A program made the position numbers and the translations under genes. A stretch of 64,000 bases of DNA from the NCBI RefSeq assembly GCF_900095225.1, contig NZ_LT607422.1, forward strand, positions 158,988 to 222,987, given 5' to 3'. The notes below the pieces were generated by a model. It made no database searches. It had not been told where the DNA came from and was given only the letters and a program-made list of their open reading frames with translations. This DNA comes from Pseudomonas sp. UMAB-08. GTDB taxonomy: Bacteria; Pseudomonadota; Gammaproteobacteria; Pseudomonadales; Pseudomonadaceae. Of the stretch, positions 1 to 8,070 are shown piece after piece (the stretch's first letter is position 1; each line of letters starts with the position of its first letter).

Positions 1-673
1 CGCTCTGGGGCTGATCAAAAGGCGTGGCGCCGTATAGCATGATGCCAGGACGGACCCAGTCACTGGGCACCTTCGGCCAGCCCATGACCGCAGGCGAGTT
101 GCGCAGACTGACCTCTGCGGACAACCCCTGACGGGCCGCATTAAAGACTGCAACCTGTTCGTCGCTGCGTGAGCAATCCAATTCATCAGCGCGGGCGAAA
201 TGGCTCATCAAGACGATTTTTGCCACTTTGCCGCTGCTCAACAGGCGTTTATAAGCCGCTTGGTAATCGGCGGGGTGCAAGCCGACACGGTGCATGCCCG
301 AATCCAGCTTGAGCCAGACGTTCAGCGGCTTGCTGATGCTCGCTTGCTCGATGGCGTCGAGTTGCCAAAGTGAATGCACCACGAACCAGAGGTCATGCTC
401 GACGATCAGCGCCAGTTCGCTCGCCTCGAAAAAACCTTCAAGCAGCAAAATCGGCCCGCCAATCCCCGCTTCACGGAGTTCCAGCGCTTCTTCGATGCAG
501 GCCACGGCGAACCCATCGGCCTGGGCTTCCAGAGCTTGCGCGCAACGCACCGCCCCATGACCGTAGGCATCGGCCTTGACGACCGCAAGCGCTTTGGCGC
601 CAGCGGTTTCACGGGCCAATTGATAGTTGTGACGCAGGGCTTGGAGATCGATCAAGGCGCGGGCAGGACGCAT
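1..673 (-). CDS. dadX: Alanine racemase, catabolic (partial, 3' end outside window)
   Basis: PLP-dependent racemase that interconverts L- and D-alanine so that DadA can oxidise the D form. Reading leftward from the ATG at 673 gives MRPARALIDLQALRHNY, then AVVKADAYGHG, the conserved segment that carries the PLP-binding lysine (about residue 33), and later RPGIMLYG. The frame stays open to the window edge, giving about 224 of the roughly 357 residues expected; the C-terminal domain is missing. It lies 78 bp downstream of the RidA-family gene and dadA on the same strand, the usual dad operon order. The catabolic DadX assignment rather than biosynthetic Alr rests on this context. Confidence 0.93.
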   Translation of the reverse strand, partial: MRPARALIDLQALRHNYQLARETAGAKALAVVKADAYGHGAVRCAQALEAQADGFAVACIEEALELREAGIGGPILLLEGFFEASELALIVEHDLWFVVHSLWQLDAIEQASISKPLNVWLKLDSGMHRVGLHPADYQAAYKRLLSSGKVAKIVLMSHFARADELDCSRSDEQVAVFNAARQGLSAEVSLRNSPAVMGWPKVPSDWVRPGIMLYGATPFDQPQS

Positions 674-751
674 GGCGGCAGGCTTCTAGGCATGATGGGA
701 ATAAAAAAGCCCGACACCCATTAACAGGCATCAGGCGAAGGTTCTTGCAGA

Positions 752-1105
752 TTAAGGCAATGCCGCGACGACCGACAGCTCAACCAGAATTTCCGGTTCG
801 CACAGCTTCGACTCGACCGTTGCCCGAGCGGGCGCAACGCCTTTTGGCAGCCATTTATCCCAGACACTGTTCATGCCGGCGAAATCTGCGTCGATGTCTT
901 TCAGGTAGATGGTCACCGACAGAATCCGGGTCTTGTCGGTACCGGCCAGGTCCAGCAGACGCTCGATGTTGGCCAGCGTCTCCCGGGTTTGCTGTTCGAT
1001 CCCGGCAGCCATGTCGTCACCCACTTGCCCGGACAGGTACACGGTGCTGTTGTGGACAACGAGCTGACTCATACGATCATTGGTGAGCTGGCGCAGGATT
1101 GCCAT
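752..1105 (-). CDS. RidA/YjgF-family protein of the dad operon
   Basis: Small Rid-family protein of 117 residues. RidA proteins hydrolyse reactive enamine/imine intermediates released by PLP enzymes and amino-acid oxidases. Visible family features are VYLSGQV near residue 23, the segment around SVTIYLKDI, and the C-terminal E-ILVELSVVA. The start at 1105 lies 29 nt inside the end of dadA, which indicates translational coupling; an ATG at 1072 is also possible but would remove the first beta strand of the fold. Position between dadA and dadX suggests it clears iminopyruvate made by DadA; this is inference. It is distinct from the second RidA at 26538. Confidence 0.88.
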   Translation of the reverse strand: MAILRQLTNDRMSQLVVHNSTVYLSGQVGDDMAAGIEQQTRETLANIERLLDLAGTDKTRILSVTIYLKDIDADFAGMNSVWDKWLPKGVAPARATVESKLCEPEILVELSVVAALP

Positions 1106-2378
1106 GTTTTACGATCTCCTGGGTTTTACCGTAGCGAGAAATATCAAGGCCTTCGGCACTGATCTGTGGTGTTTTAAAGGCCATCAAGTCGGCCAGCAAA
1201 CGGCCGGAACCGCACGCCATGGTCCAGCCAAGTGTGCCGTGGCCGGTATTCAGGAACAGGTTGCGGAATGGTGTGGCGCCGACAATCGGGGTGCCGTCCG
1301 GTGTGGTTGGGCGCAGGCCGGTCCAGAAAGTGGCCTCCGTCAAATCACCGCCCTGAGGATAAAGGTCGCCGACGATCATCTCCAGTGTTTCGCGCCGACG
1401 CGGGTTGAGCGACAAGTCGAACCCGGCGATTTCCGCCATGCCGCCCACACGAATGCGGTTGTCGAAACGGGTAATGGCGACCTTGTAGGTCTCGTCGAGA
1501 ATAGTCGACGTCGGGGCCATCGCCGGATTGGTGATTGGCACCGTCAGGGAGTAACCCTTGAGCGGGTAAATCGGCGCGCGGATGCCCAACGGCTTGAGCA
1601 ACTGTGGTGAATAACTGCCCAGCGCCAGCACGTAGCGATCGGCGGTTTCCAGCTTGCCGTCGATCCACACGCCATTGATGCGATCACCTGCGTAGTCGAG
1701 GCGTTCGATGGACTGACCAAAACGGAACTCAACGCCCAACTTGACCGCCATTTCCGCCAGGCGGGTGGTGAACAGCTGGCAATCGCCGGTCTGGTCGTTC
1801 GGCAGACGCAACGCACCGGCCAAAATATTAGTCACGTTAGCCAACGCCGGCTCGACGCGGGCGATGCCAGCGCGATCAAGCAGTTCGTAAGGCACGCCAG
1901 ACTGCTGCAGAACAGCGATGTCCTTGGCGGCGTTATCCAGTTGCTCCTGAGTACGGAACAATTGCGTGGTGCCCAAGCTGCGGCCTTCGTACGCGATACC
2001 GGTTTCGGCACGCAGCTCATCGAGGCAGTCGCGGCTGTACTCGGACAACCGCACCATGCGCTCTTTGTTCACCGCATAACGGCTGGCGGTGCAGTTGCGC
2101 AGCATTTGCGCCATCCACAGGTACTGATCAATGTCGGCGGTGGCCTTGATCGCCAGCGGGGCATGACGCTGCAGCAACCATTTGATCGCCTTGAGCGGCA
2201 CACCAGGCGCGGCCCACGGCGATGCATAGCCTGGCGAAACCTGGCCGGCGTTGGCGAAACTGGTTTCCATGGCCGCCGCAGGTTGACGGTCGACCACGGT
2301 CACCTCAAATCCAGCCCGGGCCAGATAATAGGCGCTGGCCGTACCGATCACGCCACTGCCAAGGACCAGAACTCGCAT
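1077..2378 (-). CDS. dadA: D-amino acid dehydrogenase small subunit
   Basis: FAD-dependent, membrane-associated dehydrogenase that oxidises D-alanine to pyruvate and ammonia and passes electrons to the respiratory chain. The 433-residue protein opens with MRVLVLGSGVIGTASAYYLA, a classical Rossmann dinucleotide-binding GxGxxG motif, and ends with a typical DAO C-terminal segment around FLNTGHGTLGWTMACGSGRLLADL. The ATG at 2378 is preferred over upstream in-frame codons because it starts just before the beta strand and follows a purine-rich GAGGGA site. First gene of the dadA-ridA-dadX operon; divergently transcribed from dadR. Confidence 0.96.
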   Translation of the reverse strand: MRVLVLGSGVIGTASAYYLARAGFEVTVVDRQPAAAMETSFANAGQVSPGYASPWAAPGVPLKAIKWLLQRHAPLAIKATADIDQYLWMAQMLRNCTASRYAVNKERMVRLSEYSRDCLDELRAETGIAYEGRSLGTTQLFRTQEQLDNAAKDIAVLQQSGVPYELLDRAGIARVEPALANVTNILAGALRLPNDQTGDCQLFTTRLAEMAVKLGVEFRFGQSIERLDYAGDRINGVWIDGKLETADRYVLALGSYSPQLLKPLGIRAPIYPLKGYSLTVPITNPAMAPTSTILDETYKVAITRFDNRIRVGGMAEIAGFDLSLNPRRRETLEMIVGDLYPQGGDLTEATFWTGLRPTTPDGTPIVGATPFRNLFLNTGHGTLGWTMACGSGRLLADLMAFKTPQISAEGLDISRYGKTQEIVKHGNPAPAHQ

Positions 2379-2486
2379 GTTAAATCCCTCAATCGCGGAT
2401 ATCCGCTGACGTTTGTTGTATAGAGCCAAGATATGCGCAGTATAAAAAGCAATGGCCAGTGCTTTTCACTATATAAACACCTATAT

Positions 2487-2506
2487 TTGGCGAGAATTCT
2501 CGGCAA
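2487..2506. promoter_or_regulatory. 20-bp palindrome between dadA and dadR, candidate DadR/Lrp operator
   Basis: In the 156-bp divergent intergenic region, positions 2487-2506 form an inverted repeat centred on GAATTC; only one base pair of each arm is mismatched. Lrp-family sites are AT-centred 15-bp dyads flanked by AG/CT, and this one fits loosely. A second small dyad (AAAAGCA / TGCTTTT) lies at 2445-2466, and a TATACT, a possible -10 for dadA, reads on the minus strand at 2439-2444. The role as operator is inferred. Confidence 0.5.
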
Positions 2507-2534
2507 TAACGGCTTTAGTAGAGGGGGTTTACCC

Positions 2535-3023
2535 ATGCGCACCCAGCACCAGTCAAAACGTGAGTTGGACAAGATCGACCGCAACATCCTGCGCATCCTG
2601 CAGGCGGACGGGCGGATCTCATTTACCGAGCTGGGAGAAAGGGTGGGATTGTCGACCACGCCCTGTACTGAGCGGGTGCGCAGGCTTGAGCGCGAAGGGA
2701 TCATCATGGGCTACAACGCCCGGCTCAATCCGCAAAGCCTCAAGGCCAGCCTGCTGGTGTTCGTCGAGATCAGCCTGGACTACAAGTCCGGCGACACCTT
2801 CGAAGAGTTCCGCCGCGCCGTGCTCAAACTGCCGCACGTGCTGGAGTGTCATCTGGTGTCAGGTGACTTCGATTACCTGGTGAAAGCGCGGATTTCAGAG
2901 ATGGCTTCGTACCGCAAACTACTCGGCGATATCCTGCTCAAACTGCCGCATGTGCGCGAATCCAAGAGCTACATCGTCATGGAAGAAGTGAAAGAGAGTT
3001 TGAATTTGCCGATTCCGGAGTGA
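2535..3023 (+). CDS. dadR: Lrp/AsnC-family activator of the dad operon
   Basis: Transcription regulator of 162 residues of the Lrp family. The N-terminal helix-turn-helix is clear (LDKIDRNILRILQADGRIS then LGERVGLSTTPCTERVRRLE), followed by the RAM ligand-binding domain (from about residue 70, including HVLECHLVSGDFDYLVKAR). In pseudomonads the adjacent Lrp protein activates dadAX in response to alanine. The ATG at 2535 is chosen because the Lrp core begins shortly after it and a strong GAGGGGG site precedes it; the longer open frame upstream runs into the promoter region. Confidence 0.94.
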   Translation: MRTQHQSKRELDKIDRNILRILQADGRISFTELGERVGLSTTPCTERVRRLEREGIIMGYNARLNPQSLKASLLVFVEISLDYKSGDTFEEFRRAVLKLPHVLECHLVSGDFDYLVKARISEMASYRKLLGDILLKLPHVRESKSYIVMEEVKESLNLPIPE

Positions 3024-3026
3024 CCT

Positions 3027-3380
3027 CTACACCAACACCTGTCGCGTGGTCGCGATGTATTCGTGGATCTGCTTTTCCGCCTTGGGATGAATCATCTCGA
3101 CCGGCCGACGGCCATTGGGGCATGGCAGGGTCGGCGTGGTGCCGAACAACCGGCAGATCAGCGGACGTTCTTCATACACCGTGCAGCCATTTGGCCCAAG
3201 GTGCACACAGTTCAGCTCATCCATCGCCGCCTCTTGCTCAGCGGCGGTTTTGCGCGGCAAGCGCGCCATCTCTTCGGATGAGGTGGTGACCGGGCCGCAG
3301 CAGTCGTGGCAGCCGGGCACGCACTCGAAGGACGGGATCTGCTGCCGAAGAAAGCGGATTTTCTGGCTGTTGCAGCTCAT
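3027..3380 (-). CDS. YkgJ-family cysteine cluster protein
   Basis: Small protein of 117 residues in the YkgJ/CxxCxxCC family, thought to bind a metal or Fe-S cluster; no specific reaction is established. Seen cysteines are C20, C24, C27 and C28 (CVPGCHDCC) and C58, C66, C76 and C87, giving eight in the characteristic spacing. The ATG at 3380 begins MSCNSQKIRF, close to family members; in-frame ATGs at 3422 and 3512 would add a non-conserved leader, and none has a strong ribosome site. Its stop is 3 bp from the end of convergent dadR. Confidence 0.82.
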   Translation of the reverse strand: MSCNSQKIRFLRQQIPSFECVPGCHDCCGPVTTSSEEMARLPRKTAAEQEAAMDELNCVHLGPNGCTVYEERPLICRLFGTTPTLPCPNGRRPVEMIHPKAEKQIHEYIATTRQVLV

Positions 3381-3529
3381 CGAGGCGTTTACCGAAAGAA
3401 AGACTAGCCCGTGATTTTGCATCACTTGAGCCCCAGGTGACAGCGCCGCCCGACCGAACCTTGCTGGGCAGCGCGGCTCACGTCTATGCTGCGTGAAATT
3501 TTCAAAACACAAAAATCAGGATAACCCTC

Positions 3530-4843
3530 ATGAACGCTCGCGTTCAGCAACCGCTCGCCAACGACCAGCATGCCGCGTCCTATTACGCCGCCAGCAGCCA
3601 TCCGCAACCGGATCATCCGCCGCTGGCAGGCGAGTTGAACGTCGATGTGTGCGTAGTCGGCGGTGGCTTTTCCGGGCTGAACACGGCCATCGAGCTGGCA
3701 GAGCGTGGCTTGAGTGTGGCGTTGCTGGAAGCGCGGAAAATCGGCTGGGGCGCCAGTGGGCGCAATGGCGGACAACTGATTCGCGGCGTCGGCCATGGCC
3801 TCGATCAGTTCAGCAACGTGATCGGCAGCGACGGCGTACGCCAGATGAAGCTCATGGGCCTGGAGGCGGTGGAAATCGTGCGCCAGCGGGTCGCCCGCTA
3901 CCAGATCGACTGCGACCTGACGTGGGGCTACTGCGACCTCGCCAACAAGCCGCGCGATCTCGACGGCTTAGCCGAAGATGCAGACGAATTGCGCAGCCTG
4001 GGCTATCGCCATGAACTGCGCCTGCTGCAAGCGAACGAGATGCACAGTGTGGTCGGCTCGGACCGCTACGTCGGTGGCATGATCGACATGGGCTCGGGCC
4101 ATCTGCACCCGCTGAACCTGGCATTGGGCGAAGCGGCCGCCGCTCGCACGTTGGGCGTACAGATCTTCGAGCACTCGGCGGTGACCCGTATCGAGTACGG
4201 CTCACGCGTGTGCGTGCATACCGCTCAAGGTTCGGTGCGCGCCGATACGCTGGTGCTGGGCTGCAATGCCTACCTGAATGATCTGAACCCGGAACTCAGC
4301 GGCAAAGTGCTGCCCGCCGGCAGCTACATCATCGCCACCGAGCCGCTCAGCGAAGCGCAGGCCCATGAGTTACTGCCCCAGAACATGGCCGTCTGCGACC
4401 AACGGGTGACGGTGGATTACTACCGGCTTTCCGCCGACCGACGCCTGTTGTTCGGCGGTGCGTGTCATTACTCCGGGCGCGACCCGCAGGACATCGCGGC
4501 CTACATGCAGCCGAAAATGCTGGAAGTCTTTCCGCAACTGGCCGGGGCCAGGATCGACTATCAATGGGGCGGCATGATCGGCATCGGCGCCAACCGCCTG
4601 CCGCAGATCGGCAGGCTCAAGGACCAGCCCAACGTGTTTTACGCCCAAGCCTATTCCGGGCATGGGGTGAATGCCACGCATCTGGCCGGCAAGCTGTTGG
4701 CAGAAGCCATCAGCGGGCAACACAGCAGCGGTTTCGAGTTGTTTGCCAAAGTGCCGCACATGACCTTCCCTGGCGGCAAACACCTGCGCTCCCCGCTGCT
4801 GGCGCTGGGCATGCTCTGGCATCGGCTGAAAGAACTGCGCTGA
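3530..4843 (+). CDS. FAD-dependent oxidoreductase, PuuB/PauB-like
   Basis: 437-residue flavoprotein of the DAO family. Near residue 40 is DVCVVGGGFSGLNTAIELAERG, the FAD-binding GxGxxG, followed by the GASGRNGGQ motif typical of gamma-glutamylputrescine oxidases; the C-terminal segment YAQAYSGHGVNATHLAGKLLAEA is the second FAD contact. PuuB/PauB enzymes oxidise gamma-glutamylated polyamines to the aldehyde that PuuC-type dehydrogenases then oxidise; an aldehyde dehydrogenase of that type lies at 8071. Substrate is inferred from family and neighbourhood. Confidence 0.85.
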   Translation: MNARVQQPLANDQHAASYYAASSHPQPDHPPLAGELNVDVCVVGGGFSGLNTAIELAERGLSVALLEARKIGWGASGRNGGQLIRGVGHGLDQFSNVIGSDGVRQMKLMGLEAVEIVRQRVARYQIDCDLTWGYCDLANKPRDLDGLAEDADELRSLGYRHELRLLQANEMHSVVGSDRYVGGMIDMGSGHLHPLNLALGEAAAARTLGVQIFEHSAVTRIEYGSRVCVHTAQGSVRADTLVLGCNAYLNDLNPELSGKVLPAGSYIIATEPLSEAQAHELLPQNMAVCDQRVTVDYYRLSADRRLLFGGACHYSGRDPQDIAAYMQPKMLEVFPQLAGARIDYQWGGMIGIGANRLPQIGRLKDQPNVFYAQAYSGHGVNATHLAGKLLAEAISGQHSSGFELFAKVPHMTFPGGKHLRSPLLALGMLWHRLKELR

Positions 4844-4857
4844 CCGCCAGGCGTGGT

Positions 4858-5091
4858 TCAACCCCTCCAGAACGGCTTCAGGCCCTCGGCTCGGGCCTGC
4901 TCCAGGCTGATGCCAACGTCGCGCAACTGCTTGGCATCCAGATCAAGCAGCGCTTTGCGGGTCACCCAGCGATGGCGGAACACGCCCCACCGGCTTAGGC
5001 CCGGCGGGCAGCCCGCCTGCACGCAAGGCGCTCGCCCCTCATGCAGTTCCTGGCTATGCAGCATCAGCCGTACATCGCTCAACCCATTCAT
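4858..5091 (-). CDS. DUF1127 domain protein
   Basis: 77-residue basic protein. The C-terminal half (RWVTRKALLDLDAKQLRDVGIS) is the DUF1127 helix pair found in many small proteobacterial proteins; some members bind RNA and influence phosphate or nitrogen responses in alphaproteobacteria, but nothing is known for this one. Start at 5091 has a clear GGAGG about 10 nt upstream. It is convergent with the FAD oxidase and divergent from the MocR regulator, an arrangement that makes it a possible target of that regulator. Confidence 0.8.
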   Translation of the reverse strand: MNGLSDVRLMLHSQELHEGRAPCVQAGCPPGLSRWGVFRHRWVTRKALLDLDAKQLRDVGISLEQARAEGLKPFWRG

Positions 5092-5268
5092 TTCCTGATC
5101 CCTCCATCACGCGTTCGTGTGATTTCATGATGACGGGCCGGGCAAATCCATTACAGATTCAAAAAAACCTTATTAACTCCATACAGACAGTCCCATCACG
5201 AGGCTGAATCCTGTATTTTGAGGGTATCTGTACTGGTCAACTGAATCGATCGCCATCGAGAGTACGCC

Positions 5269-6702
5269 ATGACGCTTTACGTCAACCTTGCCGCCCTACT
5301 CGGCACCCGCATTGAAAACGGCTTTTATCGCCCTGGAGACCGGCTGCCCTCGGTCCGCGCACTGAGCCTGGAGCACGGCGTCAGCCTGAGCACCGTGCAA
5401 CAGGCGTATCGCCTGCTGGAAGACAACGGGCTGGCATCGCCTAAACCTAAATCAGGTTATTTCGTCCCGTCTGGCCGTACGATCCCCGCCCTGCCGGTGG
5501 TGGGACGACCGGCGCAACGGCCCGTCGAAATTTCCCAATGGGAACAAGTCCTCGAGCTGATCCGCAGTGTGCCCAATGCCAATGTGATCCAGCTCGGGCG
5601 CGGCATGCCAGACGTCAGCAGCCCGACCCTGAAACCCCTGCTGCGCGCGCTGGCCAAGATCAGTCGGCGCCAGGACATGCCTGGGCTGTATTACGACAAC
5701 ATCTACGGCACCCAAAGCCTGCGCGATCAGGTGGCGCGCCTGCTGCTGGATTCCGGGTGCCAGCTCTCGGCCAACGATCTGGTGATCACCACTGGCTGCC
5801 ATGAAGCGCTGTCCACCAGCATCCGCGCCATTTGCGAGCCGGGTGACATCGTGGCGGTGGACTCGCCAAGCTTTCACGGCGCCATGCAGACCCTCAAGGG
5901 CCTGGGCATGAAAGCCCTGGAAATCCCCACCGATCCCATCACCGGCATCAGCCTCGATGCGCTGGAACTGGCGCTGGAACAGTGGCCGATCAAAGCCATT
6001 CAACTGACCCCCAACTGCAACAACCCGCTGGGCTACATCATGCCCGAGGCGCGCAAGCGGGCCCTGCTGAGCCTCGCTCAACGCTTTGATGTGGCGATCA
6101 TCGAAGACGATGTGTATGGCGATCTGGCCTACAACTATCCCCGACCGCGGACGATCAAATCCTTCGACGAAGACGGTCGCGTCCTGCTGTGCAGCTCGTT
6201 CTCGAAAACCCTGGCGCCAGGACTGCGCATTGGCTGGGTCGCGCCGGGGCGCTATCTGGAGCGGGTGCTGCACATGAAGTACATCAGCACCGGCTCGACC
6301 GCCACTCAACCGCAATTGGCGATTGCCGAATTTCTGGAGTCTGGGCACTACGAGCCGCATTTGCGGCGGATGCGCGGGCAGTATCAGCGCGGTCGCGATC
6401 AGATGACCGATTGGGTCATGCGCTACTTTCCGGCAGGCACCCGTGTCAGTCGGCCCCAAGGCGGTTTTATGCTGTGGGTTGAGCTGGCTGAGGATTTCGA
6501 CACCTTGCGCCTGAACCGTGCCTTGCTCGACCAAGGCGTACAGATCGCCGTGGGCAGCATTTTCTCGGCGTCCGGCAAGTACCGCAATTGCCTGCGGATG
6601 AACTACGCCGCCAAACCGACGGCGCAGATCGAGGACGCCGTGCGCAAAGTAGGCTCGACCATCACCCGCCTGCTCGCCGAGACGGAACCGGCCCCCCACT
6701 GA
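5269..6702 (+). CDS. MocR-type regulator (GntR HTH fused to aminotransferase-like domain)
   Basis: 477-residue PLP-binding transcription factor. Residues 1-70 are a GntR winged helix (GDRLPSVRALSLEHGVS, STVQQAYRLLEDNG); residues 110-470 are a fold-type I aminotransferase domain with the PLP lysine at K313 in SSFSKTLAPGLRIGW and the NCNNPLGY segment that contacts PLP. Such proteins sense an amino compound through PLP and usually control the divergent or adjacent gene. Here that would be the DUF1127 gene at 4858 (177-bp divergent gap); the ligand cannot be read from sequence. Confidence 0.9.
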   Translation: MTLYVNLAALLGTRIENGFYRPGDRLPSVRALSLEHGVSLSTVQQAYRLLEDNGLASPKPKSGYFVPSGRTIPALPVVGRPAQRPVEISQWEQVLELIRSVPNANVIQLGRGMPDVSSPTLKPLLRALAKISRRQDMPGLYYDNIYGTQSLRDQVARLLLDSGCQLSANDLVITTGCHEALSTSIRAICEPGDIVAVDSPSFHGAMQTLKGLGMKALEIPTDPITGISLDALELALEQWPIKAIQLTPNCNNPLGYIMPEARKRALLSLAQRFDVAIIEDDVYGDLAYNYPRPRTIKSFDEDGRVLLCSSFSKTLAPGLRIGWVAPGRYLERVLHMKYISTGSTATQPQLAIAEFLESGHYEPHLRRMRGQYQRGRDQMTDWVMRYFPAGTRVSRPQGGFMLWVELAEDFDTLRLNRALLDQGVQIAVGSIFSASGKYRNCLRMNYAAKPTAQIEDAVRKVGSTITRLLAETEPAPH

Positions 6703-6750
6703 CGTCTGCCCCGCAGTGCGGGGCTAAGGGGCAGGCCAGAAAAAAGGGCT

Positions 6751-7896
6751 TTAAGCCACGACCGGCTGCGCACCGAACGCACCACGGCGCAGGGACAAAA
6801 TCACCAGACCGAAGGAACCAGCGGCCATGAGCAATGGCAGGGCATGCCCACTGACCCATTGGCTGCCCGCGCCCGCCGCCAGAGGCCCGAGCAAGCAGCC
6901 TATCCCCCACAGCTGAGCGATGTGTGCGTTGGCACGAACCAGTGAGTCATCGCGATAACGCTCGCCGATCAGAATCAACGACAAGGTGAACAACCCACCG
7001 GCGCTGGCGCCAAACAACACCCAGACCGGCCAGATCAGCACCGTATCAAGCAGCAGCGGAATCGCCAGACTCGACAGCATGAGTAACAGCGCACAGCCCG
7101 AAAACAGCGTGCGCCGAGAAACCCTGTCAGCCAGCGCACCAATCGGCAATTGCAGCAGCGCATCACCAACCACCACCGTGCTGACCATGAACAAGGCGAC
7201 TTCCGGGGTAAAGCCCTGACGCAGGCAGTAGATCGGCAGTAACGTCAGAATCATTGCCTCGAACGCCGCGAACAGTGCCACCGCCCAGGCAATCGCTGGC
7301 AGGCCTCGGCAAAAGCCGAACAGATCGCTGAAGGTCACATTGCAGGCTTCAGCGCTGGGCGCGCCGGTACGTCCCAGCAACAGCAGCGGCGAACAGAGCA
7401 GCAGCACGACGCCGACCCAGAAACCGTAATCCGCTTCGGCGCCGATGATGCCCAGCAGCAGGGGGCCAGCCAGTTGGCTCAGGGCATAACTGCTGCCATA
7501 CAGCGCCACCAACCGGCCGCGCCAACGCTCGACCACCAGTTGATTGATCCAGCTTTCGCCGAGGATGAACACGATGGTCAGGATCACCCCGATCAACAGG
7601 CGCAGCCCTACCCAGACCCAATAGTTGGGCAGCAAGGCCAGCAAGCCGATGGACAACGCCCCGGCCCACAAGCACAAACGCATCAACAGTGGCGTTCCGA
7701 AGCGCGCGGCCAGACGGCTGGCAAAACTCGCCCCGACCAGCACGCCAATCGCCGGCATCGCCGCCATCACCCCGATGGCAAAAGAACCGTAGCCCCAGCT
7801 TTCCAGGCGCAAGGACACCAACGGCATGCTCACGCCCAAGGCCAATCCGACACTCAAGACGGAGGCCAGAACAGCGAAATAAGTACCCCAACGCAT
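6751..7896 (-). CDS. MFS transporter, YcaD-like
   Basis: 381-residue inner-membrane carrier with about 12 hydrophobic segments, beginning MRWGTYFAVLASVLSVGLAL. It belongs to the small YcaD/sugar-efflux-like branch of the major facilitator superfamily; the loop RLAARFGTPLLMR resembles the loop 2-3 motif. The ATG at 7896 is taken because the first membrane helix follows directly and an AGGAG site precedes it; codons farther upstream overlap a terminator hairpin. The stop is convergent to the MocR gene. The substrate is unknown; the amine-catabolism neighbours are only a hint. Confidence 0.85.
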   Translation of the reverse strand: MRWGTYFAVLASVLSVGLALGVSMPLVSLRLESWGYGSFAIGVMAAMPAIGVLVGASFASRLAARFGTPLLMRLCLWAGALSIGLLALLPNYWVWVGLRLLIGVILTIVFILGESWINQLVVERWRGRLVALYGSSYALSQLAGPLLLGIIGAEADYGFWVGVVLLLCSPLLLLGRTGAPSAEACNVTFSDLFGFCRGLPAIAWAVALFAAFEAMILTLLPIYCLRQGFTPEVALFMVSTVVVGDALLQLPIGALADRVSRRTLFSGCALLLMLSSLAIPLLLDTVLIWPVWVLFGASAGGLFTLSLILIGERYRDDSLVRANAHIAQLWGIGCLLGPLAAGAGSQWVSGHALPLLMAAGSFGLVILSLRRGAFGAQPVVA

Positions 7897-7931
7897 TGCC
7901 CACGCTCCTGTGGATAACGTGTACCGACGGT

Positions 7932-7971
7932 CAAAACAAAACAACCGGGCTTCCTGATGTGGAGAGCCCGG
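7932..7971 (-). terminator. Rho-independent terminator downstream of the aldehyde dehydrogenase
   Basis: CCGGGCT (7945-7951) pairs with AGCCCGG (7965-7971) across a 13-nt loop; on the minus strand the stem is followed by a T-rich tract (7932-7944). It ends transcription from the gene at 8071 and lies only about 36 bp before the MFS start, so it could also act in the MFS leader. Confidence 0.75.
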
Positions 7972-7996
7972 CTGCTTTTCGGTTGTCTTACACACC

Positions 7997-8067
7997 GCTT
8001 GCGCGAGTTTATTCGCGCCTACAGAGGATCAGAGCCCTGAGGGAGCGAATTCATTCGCGACCTCCCC
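7997..8067. repeat. Degenerate REP-like pair
   Basis: Two imperfect dyads, GCGCGAGTTTATTCGCGC (8001-8018) and the segment GGGAGCGAATTCATTCGCGA (8041-8060), resemble decayed copies of the GTAGGAGCGA-type REP sequence common between genes in pseudomonads. They sit head to head between the dehydrogenase stop and its terminator. Confidence 0.45.
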
Positions 8068-8070
8068 GGA

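Noticed and set aside
5452..6699. Long minus-strand frame of 415 codons opposite the MocR gene
   Set aside because: Antisense shadow; residues are histidine/glutamine-rich and lack a recognisable domain, while the plus strand encodes a clear MocR protein.
7997..8067. CRISPR array
   Set aside because: Only two dissimilar dyads, no repeated unit with spacers; fits decayed REP sequences.
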